Shown: positions 42,534 through 48,898 of the stretch, piece by piece
Position numbering within the stretch: the first letter of the stretch is position 1
Layout of the letters: every line of letters starts with the position of its first letter
Translations under genes and position numbers: made by a program
From: Acidobacteriota bacterium
GTDB lineage: Bacteria > Acidobacteriota > Vicinamibacteria > Marinacidobacterales > Marinacidobacteraceae
Assembly (NCBI GenBank): GCA_022828085.1
Contig: JAJEIY010000044.1
Span: forward strand, 1 to 48,898
Direction of reading: 5' to 3'
Length of the DNA: 48,898 nt
The notes under the pieces: generated by a model
Seen by the model: only the letters and a program-made list of their open reading frames with translations
Told to the model about the DNA's origin: nothing
The model's database searches: none

Positions 42534-44168
42534 ATGAGACGCACTCCACGGATTCCGGCAGTACTCACGGCGGCGGCCCTCGCCGGCTGCACCGCGCCCC
42601 CCACCGATGCGCCCGAACCCGCCGACCTGCTGATCCGCGGCGCGCGCATCGTGGACGGAACCGGCGGCCCCTGGTTCCAGGGGAACCTCGCCGTCGCCGG
42701 GGACACCATCGTGAGCGTCGGGCCGGAGGAACCGGACGCCGTCCAGGTGCTCGACGCCGAGGGCCTGGTCCTGGCCCCCGGGTTCATCGACATGCACGCC
42801 CACTCGGAGTACGGGCTGGTGGTCGATCCCCGCGCCCTGAGCAAGACCGCGCAGGGCGTGACGACGGAGGTGCTCGGCGAACATCTGTCGGCGGGGCCGG
42901 TGCTCGGTCCGGCGGTGGACGACCCGATGATGGTCGCCCCGCCCATCGAGCGCGACTGGACCACTCTGGGCGGTTATCTCGACCGCCTGGAGTTCGCCGG
43001 GGTGGGCCCGAACGTCGTCTCCTACGTGGGCTCGGGACAGGTGCGCGCCTCCGTGGTCGGTTACGAGGACCGCGAACCGACGGAAGAGGAACTCCAGGCC
43101 ATGGAGGCGCTCGTCGCCCAGGCGATGGAGGAGGGCGCCTTCGCGCTGGCGAGCGGCATGTCCTACATCCCGAACACCTTCATGAGCACCGGGGAACTCA
43201 TCCGCCTCACCCGGGTGGCCGCCGGCTACGGCGGCATCTACGTGAGCCACCTGCGCGGCGGCCTCGAGGGACTGGCCGAGGGCATCACCATCGCCCGCGA
43301 GGCCGGCACCGCGCTCGAGATCCACCACCTGAACTCCACCTCGGGCGCCCGCATCCCGGAATACGCGGCGATGATCGCCGAGGCGCGGGCGTCGGGAGTC
43401 GACGTGACCGGGAACGTCTATCCCTACATCGCGGGCTGGACCTACCTGCGCTCCCTGCTTCCGGCCTGGGCGCAGGAAGGCGGCGTGGACCGGATGCTCG
43501 CGCGGCTGACGGACCCGGCCGACCGGGAACGGCTGCTCGGCGAGCTCCGGGAATCCGAGGCCCGGCGGCCCCGCTGGGGGCGCACGTTCGTGAGTTCCTT
43601 CCGGGACGAGGTGGACGGGCTCTCGATCGTGGACCTCGGGGAAGCCCGGGGGATGTCGCCCGAAGAGGGGCTGCTGGACCTCCTCATCGAGCAGGAAGGC
43701 GAGGGGTTCCAGATCTCTTTCGGGAACGAGGAGGTGAACCTGGTCCAGGCGCTCGCCCAGCCCTTCACCCACATCGGCTCCGACGGCAGCGCCCTGGCGG
43801 CGGGGATGCGCACGCCGATGGGAAAGCCCCATCCGCGCTCCTTCGGCACCTACCCGCGGGTCCTGGCGAAATACGTGCGGGAAGAGGGACTCCTGACCCT
43901 GGAGGAGGCGATCCGCAAGATGAGCTCGGCGCCCGCGAACCGCCTCGGTCTGTCGGACCGCGGGGTCCTCCGGCCCGGGATGAAGGCCGACATGGTTCTC
44001 TTCGACCCGGACACGGTCCAGGACGAGGCCACCTTCGAGGAACCCGAGCGCTACCCGACCGGCATCCCCTGGGTCTTCGTGAACGGCGTCGCGATCATCG
44101 CCGAGGGCGAGCCCACCGGCGAGCTGCCGGGCCACGTGCTCCGGGGCCCGGGGTACGTGGGACGGTGA
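42534..44168 (+). CDS. D-aminoacylase-like amidohydrolase, lipoprotein
   Basis: 544 residues from ATG 42534 after a GGAGG site. The signal sequence ends in a lipobox, AALAGC, so it is membrane-anchored. The N-acyl-D-amino-acid deacylase pattern is clear: LLIRGARIVDGTGGPW, PGFIDMHAHSEYGL with the HxH ligands, YVSHLRGG, LEIHHLNSTS, HIGSDGSAL with the catalytic Asp, and GMKADMVLFDP. It hydrolyses N-acyl-D-amino acids or a related amide outside the cytoplasm. Its stop overlaps the next gene (GTGA), coupling a housekeeping-type gene to an accessory kinase. Confidence 0.9.
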   Translation: MRRTPRIPAVLTAAALAGCTAPPTDAPEPADLLIRGARIVDGTGGPWFQGNLAVAGDTIVSVGPEEPDAVQVLDAEGLVLAPGFIDMHAHSEYGLVVDPRALSKTAQGVTTEVLGEHLSAGPVLGPAVDDPMMVAPPIERDWTTLGGYLDRLEFAGVGPNVVSYVGSGQVRASVVGYEDREPTEEELQAMEALVAQAMEEGAFALASGMSYIPNTFMSTGELIRLTRVAAGYGGIYVSHLRGGLEGLAEGITIAREAGTALEIHHLNSTSGARIPEYAAMIAEARASGVDVTGNVYPYIAGWTYLRSLLPAWAQEGGVDRMLARLTDPADRERLLGELRESEARRPRWGRTFVSSFRDEVDGLSIVDLGEARGMSPEEGLLDLLIEQEGEGFQISFGNEEVNLVQALAQPFTHIGSDGSALAAGMRTPMGKPHPRSFGTYPRVLAKYVREEGLLTLEEAIRKMSSAPANRLGLSDRGVLRPGMKADMVLFDPDTVQDEATFEEPERYPTGIPWVFVNGVAIIAEGEPTGELPGHVLRGPGYVGR

Positions 44169-45070
44169 GCGAACGTGCTAGCGGTGGCCCCGAGCCCTAC
44201 CGCATCTTGCGAATCGATCAGTCGTGGCTCGAAGAACAGGAAGTCATGGGCAGCAAGCCGAAGTTCTGGTGCCAACCGGACGACGAGAAAGGCTTGTGGC
44301 TCTTCAAGTTCCCTCAGCCCGGTAGTGGGCAGCACTGGGCAGAGAAAATTGCGGCGGAGGTGGCGGCCTGCCTCGGAGTCGCACACGCGATCGTAGAACT
44401 AGCCGATTGCGGAGGACGGCTCGGGTCCGTCTCGAAATCGTTTACCGAAGGGAAGTACCAACTCCACCACGGCAACGAGATCTTGGCTCTCACGATGGCG
44501 TACGATCGGAACAAGCAGTTCGGACAGTCCGACCACACCCTGGATAACGTCTTCCGCGCCTTGAAGATGGCTTTTGTCGAACCGGCAGCCGCGGAGAGGG
44601 CCAAACGTGAGTTCGCCGCATATGTGGTGCTCGACGCGGTCATCGGCAACACGGATCGCCATCACGAGAACTGGGGGCTCCTCGTGGAGACAACCGAGAA
44701 GGGTCCCCGCGGTTTCCTGAGTCCGACCTTTGATCACGCCTCATCTCTGGGCCGGGAATTGCGCGACGAGAAACGAGCGGTGAGGCTACGGGACAATACG
44801 GTGGGTTCGTACTCGGAGAAAGGTCGGGGCGCGCTCTTCTGGGAAAGCGTCGGTCGCTACGGCCCAAGCCCGCTGAAACTCGTGCGCCGAGCCTCGGAGG
44901 AATACCCCGATCTGTTTCGTCCACCGCTCGTCAAGGTGCGGGATCGTCGCAATAGCCTTGCGCGCTTCGTGCGGCAGGTTCCGGACGACTGGATGTCGCG
45001 GACTGCGAAAGACTTCGCCATGGCGCTCATGGACTACAATGCGACACAGTTAGAGCAATGCTTGAAGTAG
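44165..45070 (+). CDS. HipA-like serine/threonine kinase
   Basis: 301 residues from GTG 44165, overlapping the amidohydrolase stop. The HipA-type kinase core is present: YVVLDAVIGNTDRHHENWG (~residue 160) has the catalytic Asp and Asn, and LSPTFDHASSLG (~187) has the metal-binding Asp. The N-terminal HipA1-type subdomain of full-size HipA is missing, so it is the short HipT-like form. GC content is lower than that of the preceding gene, which suggests acquisition. The following gene overlaps it by 13 bp. HipA kinases of toxin-antitoxin modules phosphorylate translation factors such as GltX or TrpS; the target here is unknown. Confidence 0.85.
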   Translation: MSERASGGPEPYRILRIDQSWLEEQEVMGSKPKFWCQPDDEKGLWLFKFPQPGSGQHWAEKIAAEVAACLGVAHAIVELADCGGRLGSVSKSFTEGKYQLHHGNEILALTMAYDRNKQFGQSDHTLDNVFRALKMAFVEPAAAERAKREFAAYVVLDAVIGNTDRHHENWGLLVETTEKGPRGFLSPTFDHASSLGRELRDEKRAVRLRDNTVGSYSEKGRGALFWESVGRYGPSPLKLVRRASEEYPDLFRPPLVKVRDRRNSLARFVRQVPDDWMSRTAKDFAMALMDYNATQLEQCLK

Positions 45071-45822
45071 GTGAGAGGATCCTGTACTTGGGTTGGCAGG
45101 ATCGGGCGCAGAGCCGGGCTTGGTTCCCAGTCGGCCGGCTGGATGCAGACCTGACCGGTCCGTCCTTTCGCTTCCGGCACGTTAAGGGCGCGGTGAGGGC
45201 TCGCGAAACCGGCGGTTTCGACCTGGTTCCCGGGTTCGGCGATCTGCACGGCGACTACACGTCGCCGGTGCTGTTTCCGGTGTTCCAGAATCGGGTGATG
45301 TCGCCACGCCGGCCGGACTTCGAGGACTACGTGAGGGGGCTCGATCTCGATCCTGAAGTGGATCCCTCGACAGATCCGACGAGCCTCCTCCTGGTGGACG
45401 GGGGGCGGCGCGTGACCGATTTCTTCGAGGTCTTCCCCAAGCTCGTCAAGGGCGACGACGGCAGTTTCGTCTGCCGCTTCTTTCTCCACGGTTTTCGCCA
45501 CACGAACGCGGCGGCTCGGGAGCGGATGGACTCACTCGAATCGGGCGAACGGCTCCACGTCGCACTGGAACTGACGAATCCCACGAACCAGCCCGCTGTC
45601 CAGATCCAGACGCTGGACTACACCATGATCGGCTGGTCTCCGCGGTACTTCGTGCACGACCTCATGATGGCGATGGTGGAATCGCGCGGGGATTACCAGG
45701 CGCGCGTGGTCCGCGTGAACCCGGTCCCACATCCGTCGTCGCAGCGCGTGCTCGTCGAGATGCGGAGCCGCTGGGAAAACCACGAACCGATGAGCAGCGA
45801 GGATTTCGAGCCCCTGGCGTAG
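45058..45822 (+). CDS. HIRAN-like partner of the HipA-like kinase
   Basis: 254 residues from ATG 45058, overlapping the kinase gene. The N-terminal part contains GERILYLGWQDRAQSRAWFP and VLFPVFQNRVMSPRRPDFED, a pattern reminiscent of the N-terminal subdomain normally attached to HipA. The C-terminal ~90 residues (FVHDLMMAMVESRGDYQARV, VNPVPHPSSQRVLVEM, MSSEDFEPLA) resemble a HIRAN domain, a module associated with DNA-end binding. The overlap with the kinase suggests a complex of the two products. An antitoxin or sensor function is inference. Confidence 0.65.
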   Translation: MLEVGERILYLGWQDRAQSRAWFPVGRLDADLTGPSFRFRHVKGAVRARETGGFDLVPGFGDLHGDYTSPVLFPVFQNRVMSPRRPDFEDYVRGLDLDPEVDPSTDPTSLLLVDGGRRVTDFFEVFPKLVKGDDGSFVCRFFLHGFRHTNAAARERMDSLESGERLHVALELTNPTNQPAVQIQTLDYTMIGWSPRYFVHDLMMAMVESRGDYQARVVRVNPVPHPSSQRVLVEMRSRWENHEPMSSEDFEPLA

Positions 45823-45837
45823 GGGCCGGACCGAGGG

Positions 45838-45865
45838 ACCGCCGGCCTTCAGGCCGGCGTCGCGA
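45838..45865 (+). repeat. Dispersed hairpin repeat, core only
   Basis: GCCGGCCTTCAGGCCGGCG: the stem is extended to GCCGGCCT/AGGCCGGC, again by paired changes relative to the standard copy. Confidence 0.6.
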
Positions 45866-45904
45866 CGGGCGGCGTGTAGGCTTCCGCCTCCAAAGGCGAG
45901 CCGG

Positions 45905-46114
45905 ATGTCGAATACGGAATCCGATCTGGAAACGGCCGTGGCCAAGGTTCAGGCTCTCGCCCGGAAGTACGGGAGCCCGACTGGGAGCGAAGTGGACGAT
46001 TTCATCGCCGAACGCCGGGCGGAGGCAGCGAAGGAGTCGGGAGGTTCGGACCACTCCGATTCCTCAGTTCACAGCGGGGCGCGGCTGGCAGAGAGTCCGC
46101 GAGCCAGACGTTGA
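45905..46114 (+). CDS. Small antitoxin-like protein without a toxin
   Basis: 69 residues. The N-terminus (DLETAVAKVQALARKYGSPT, then EVDDFIAERRAEAAKE) resembles small antitoxins that precede PIN toxins. The last ~25 residues are Ser/Arg-rich and look like readthrough into non-coding DNA. No PIN ORF follows before the next gene, so the toxin is missing. It is a probable remnant, but the ORF itself is intact. Confidence 0.45.
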   Translation: MSNTESDLETAVAKVQALARKYGSPTGSEVDDFIAERRAEAAKESGGSDHSDSSVHSGARLAESPRARR

Positions 46115-46177
46115 TGGTCGGCGCGTCCGATGACTTGTGGTGGAACGCTGATTTCCGAGAGTTGACCAGGAAACACC

Positions 46178-47539
46178 ATGGGTAGTCGCACGAGCCGCTT
46201 CCCAAGGGAGGGTGTGACCGAGCCCGACCTTCGTCGCCGCCCCGGGCGGCGTTTGGTCAAACCCGGCGGATTGTTCGGCGTGGCCGCTCTGTTGACCGCC
46301 CTGATCGGCCTGACACCCCCCGCCGCCGCGCAGAACGGGAACGGGCGGCCGAACGTGTTCTTCGACTGTTCCGGGCCGCGGTGTGACTCCCGCTACTACC
46401 GGACCGAGATCACCTGGGTGAACTGGGTCAACGACAAGGAGGACTCGAACGTCCACCTCATCATGACCAGCCAGACGACCGGCGCCGGCGGACGGGAGTA
46501 CCTCCTCCATTTCATCGGCACCGGCGAGCAGACGAGCTACGACGACGAGCACGGCTACCGGGCGCTCCCGACGAACACCGACCGGGAGACGCTGGACGGG
46601 ATCGTCCACACCATGGAGCTCGGGCTCGCGATGTTCTCGGACGAGGCCGGATACCGGGGTCTCATCGCCATCAGCCCGATCGACCGGGAGGAGGCGGCGG
46701 TGGCCCGCGGGGTCGTCGCCCGGGACGAGGTGGAAGATCCGTGGAACCTGTGGGTCTTCCGCGTCGACGGCGAGGTGGGAATCGAAGGCGAGACCTCCGA
46801 GCGGCGCACCAGCCTGGAGGGGGGCTTCTCCGCTTCGCGGGTCACCCCCGACTGGCGCGTCCGGTTCTCGGGGGACATCGAGAACGACCGTCTCTCGATC
46901 GAGCTGTCCGAGGGAACCTTCGAGGACACCCGCACCAACTGGAGCTTCGACACCCAGGTCGTGTACGCGCTGCTCGAACACTGGTCGGTCGGGATGGACA
47001 CGAACACCAGCCGCAACCTGACCTACAACCAGGACCTCCGGGTCGAGCTGTCGCCGGCGCTCGAGTACAGCGTCTTCCCCTACGACGAGGCGACCCGCCG
47101 CAGCCTCACGTTCTACTACACGATCGGCCCCGCCTACCGCGATTACGCGGAGTCCACGATCTACGGGGAGACCGAGGAGACGCGCTGGGAACAGGCGATG
47201 AACGTCCGCTTCGGCCAGCGCCAGCCCTGGGGGAACGCCTCGGTCAACCTGCGGGGTTCCCACTTCCTGCACGACTTCAAGCAGCGCCTGGTGTCCCTGG
47301 GGGGGAACCTCTCGTTCCGGGTCTTCCGGGGCCTCGAACTCGAGTTCCGGGGCAACGTCTCGCAGGTGAACGACCAGATCTACCTCGCCGCCGAGGAGGC
47401 GACCGACGAGGAGGCGCTGCTGCAGCTCCAGCAGCGCCCGACCGACTTCGACTACCGGATGGAGGTCGGGTTCCAGTTCCGGTTCGGGTCCATCTTCAAC
47501 AACGTGGTGAACAACCGGTTCCGGCGCCGCCGGTTCTGA
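46178..47539 (+). CDS. Outer-membrane beta-barrel protein
   Basis: 453 residues from ATG 46178 with AGGAAA upstream. An Arg-rich N-terminus precedes a signal segment (FGVAALLTALIGLTPPAAA). A pair of Cys (FDCSGPRCDSRYYRTEITWV) follows. From ~residue 190 alternating amphipathic strands appear (TSLEGGFSASRVTPDWRVRF, NVSLR-like repeats, GNLSFRVFRGLELEFRGNVS) and the C-terminus ends FRFGSIFNNVVNNRFRRRRF. This pattern resembles uncharacterised outer-membrane proteins of the DUF481-like type. The C-terminal Arg run is unusual for a barrel. It is convergent with the TamB-like gene, 30 bp apart. Confidence 0.75.
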   Translation: MGSRTSRFPREGVTEPDLRRRPGRRLVKPGGLFGVAALLTALIGLTPPAAAQNGNGRPNVFFDCSGPRCDSRYYRTEITWVNWVNDKEDSNVHLIMTSQTTGAGGREYLLHFIGTGEQTSYDDEHGYRALPTNTDRETLDGIVHTMELGLAMFSDEAGYRGLIAISPIDREEAAVARGVVARDEVEDPWNLWVFRVDGEVGIEGETSERRTSLEGGFSASRVTPDWRVRFSGDIENDRLSIELSEGTFEDTRTNWSFDTQVVYALLEHWSVGMDTNTSRNLTYNQDLRVELSPALEYSVFPYDEATRRSLTFYYTIGPAYRDYAESTIYGETEETRWEQAMNVRFGQRQPWGNASVNLRGSHFLHDFKQRLVSLGGNLSFRVFRGLELEFRGNVSQVNDQIYLAAEEATDEEALLQLQQRPTDFDYRMEVGFQFRFGSIFNNVVNNRFRRRRF

Positions 47540-47569
47540 GGCTGCGGCCGGCCTGCGCGTCCGGCGCCG

Positions 47570-48796
47570 TCAGTAGGTGCGGCGGAAACGGAAGTCCACA
47601 CCCAGGGATCCGTACTCGTCCCGCGACAGGATCCAGGTGACCCGGCCGCGCGTGTACTCGACGACCACGATGGCTTCGTCGGCGTCCGCAAGGCTCGACG
47701 AATAGCGGACGTTGACGTCCGGAGTGAGCTGTTTGCTGAGGGTCACCCTCGCCGTGGGATTGCTGAAGCGGCCGATCAGGAAAGGGTCCACGGTCACCCG
47801 GTCGATTCCGAAGACCCGGCCCGCCCGTTGCCCGATGATCCCGCTGAACTGCTGGCTCAGCAGATTCGCCGCGGAAACCGCGGCCACCGGATCATCCGTA
47901 CGGGCCATCAGCAGGTTCTGCTCCGGGACGCCCGAGAGGAGCTGGAGGATGTCCGTCTGCCGCAGCGGAGGCTCGGAGGTCAGGTTCGCCTCGACCTCTT
48001 CCATGGTTCCCGACGCGGCCAGGCGCACGCGGTAGTTCCTGATATTTGCCTCCGCCGCAACGTCGAACACCGGTTCGATGCTCGTCGGGTCGATGAACTC
48101 GGCGCGTCCCGAGACGATGTCGAAGCGGTGGGCGCCGACATACAGGTCGCCCTCCACCAGGTCCGCGCGTCCCACCACCGCGGGTGAGGCGGCGGTGCCC
48201 TGCAGGCCGATCGCGGCGTCGGCGTCGAGATTGACGATCGAGTTGCGGACCGCGAAGGGCGAAACGGTCTCGACCCGCACATCCAGCAGAAGTTCGTCCA
48301 GGAACCCGCCGGCCTCCGCCCCCCCGGAAACGGCGATGGCGTCCGAAGCCGACAGGACGTCCGTGGACAGCTCGTACTCGCGGCTCCAGAGCGCGTTGTC
48401 GATCCGGACCTCGCCGGCGAGCAGACGCCCCCCCGGGTCTCCCACGAACCTCAGGTCCGCATCCAGAGTGGCGCTGAAGTCAGCGGGGTAGCGGAGCCGG
48501 GCGCCGGCGACCTGGACCCGCAGATCGCTCGCGCCCAGCTCCGCGCCGTCGGCCAGGACCGAACCGGACACCACCACCTCACCGGAGGCCACCCGGCCCT
48601 TCACCTCGTCGATCCGCAGCGACCGCTGGTCGAAGGTCACCGAGCCGTTGACCTCGCTCAGCCCGTGCGGAAAACCGTCCATGCGGAAGGAGCCGCCGCG
48701 GATCGTTCCCGTCCCGAAGACGTCCGGTTCGCTCGTCGAGCCGGCCACGGCAATCTCCACCCGACTTCGCCACTTTGGACGTATCGGGATCTGCAA
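47570..48796 (-). CDS. C-terminal part of a TamB-like (DUF490) translocation protein
   Basis: 408 residues homologous to the conserved C-terminus of TamB: repeated beta-helix strands (GTIRGGSFRMDGFPHGLSEV), the typical LTSEPPLRQTDILQLLSG, the AANLLSQQFSG segment, FGIDRVTVDPFLIGRF, and the ending SRDEYGSLGVDFRFRR. TamB spans the periplasm and moves proteins or lipids to the outer membrane. Full-length proteins exceed 1000 residues and carry an N-terminal membrane anchor. Here the frame is closed upstream by a TAG near 48850, so ~600 or more residues are missing, either by real truncation or by a frameshift. The TTG at 48796 has no signal peptide behind it. Confidence 0.8.
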   Translation of the reverse strand: MQIPIRPKWRSRVEIAVAGSTSEPDVFGTGTIRGGSFRMDGFPHGLSEVNGSVTFDQRSLRIDEVKGRVASGEVVVSGSVLADGAELGASDLRVQVAGARLRYPADFSATLDADLRFVGDPGGRLLAGEVRIDNALWSREYELSTDVLSASDAIAVSGGAEAGGFLDELLLDVRVETVSPFAVRNSIVNLDADAAIGLQGTAASPAVVGRADLVEGDLYVGAHRFDIVSGRAEFIDPTSIEPVFDVAAEANIRNYRVRLAASGTMEEVEANLTSEPPLRQTDILQLLSGVPEQNLLMARTDDPVAAVSAANLLSQQFSGIIGQRAGRVFGIDRVTVDPFLIGRFSNPTARVTLSKQLTPDVNVRYSSSLADADEAIVVVEYTRGRVTWILSRDEYGSLGVDFRFRRTY

Positions 48797-48898
48797 GCCG
48801 TTGACAGGTCGCCTGTTAGAAGAACGGGCGCCGGCAGCTTGGCACTACGTTTGTGTGTCTTGTTCTGATCTTCGCCGGGTGCGGCGCCGGTGAGGGTG

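Overview
The window reads as chromosomal DNA from a GC-rich Gram-negative bacterium. Evidence is the number of outer-membrane TonB-dependent receptors, the lytic transglycosylase, a TamB-type protein and many secreted proteins. One receptor carries an N-terminal carboxypeptidase-regulatory-like domain in an Oar-like architecture that is common in Acidobacteriota. That phylum is my best guess, but a relative such as Gemmatimonadota is not excluded. The housekeeping-like right part (about 17-48.9 kb) is very GC-rich. Much of the left part (about 2-16 kb) is visibly lower in GC and looks horizontally acquired.

Left part, 1-16.4 kb, is an accessory/defence island that ends at the 3' end of the tmRNA gene (ssrA, 16552-16924, minus). 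In order it holds: an array of 18 direct GGTCGATA boxes arranged in nine pairs; a gene for a protein with a C-terminal winged-helix-like region; a coupled pair made of a metallophosphoesterase-TPR protein and an Hsp90-like GHKL ATPase split by one in-frame TGA; an Eco29kI-family GIY-YIG restriction enzyme whose own methyltransferase is wrecked; a decayed mobilisation module (relaxase and two small accessory genes); a second, intact methyltransferase plus GIY-YIG restriction pair; an unrecognised gene; and a DGQHR-domain protein with a TIR-like effector, transcribed from a near-consensus promoter next to ssrA. The DGQHR-TIR and phosphoesterase-Hsp90 pairs are the strongest candidates for undescribed defence systems.

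Middle part, 17-31 kb: three overlapping genes (Slt-type transglycosylase, aminotransferase, TPR-thioredoxin-like protein) are followed by small accessory modules. These are an orphan ParD-like antitoxin, a ribbon-helix-helix/PIN pair whose PIN protein is fused to a DUF4268-like domain, a cassette with a retropepsin-like protease, and an Ada-like repair regulator. The 3' end of that last gene is duplicated on the far side of the protease cassette. An amidohydrolase and a sialidase-fold secreted protein lie between. A family of short hairpin repeats is scattered through the intergenic gaps, with compensatory stem changes.

Right part, 31-48.9 kb: a probable metal-handling cluster (multicopper oxidase, cupin-like protein, two tandem ZnuD-like TonB receptors and a small Cys-containing secreted protein), an Oar-like TonB receptor, a D-aminoacylase-like lipoprotein, a HipA-like kinase with a HIRAN-like partner translationally coupled to it, an outer-membrane beta-barrel protein and a truncated TamB C-terminus. 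Family assignments come from motif recognition only; no database search was possible.
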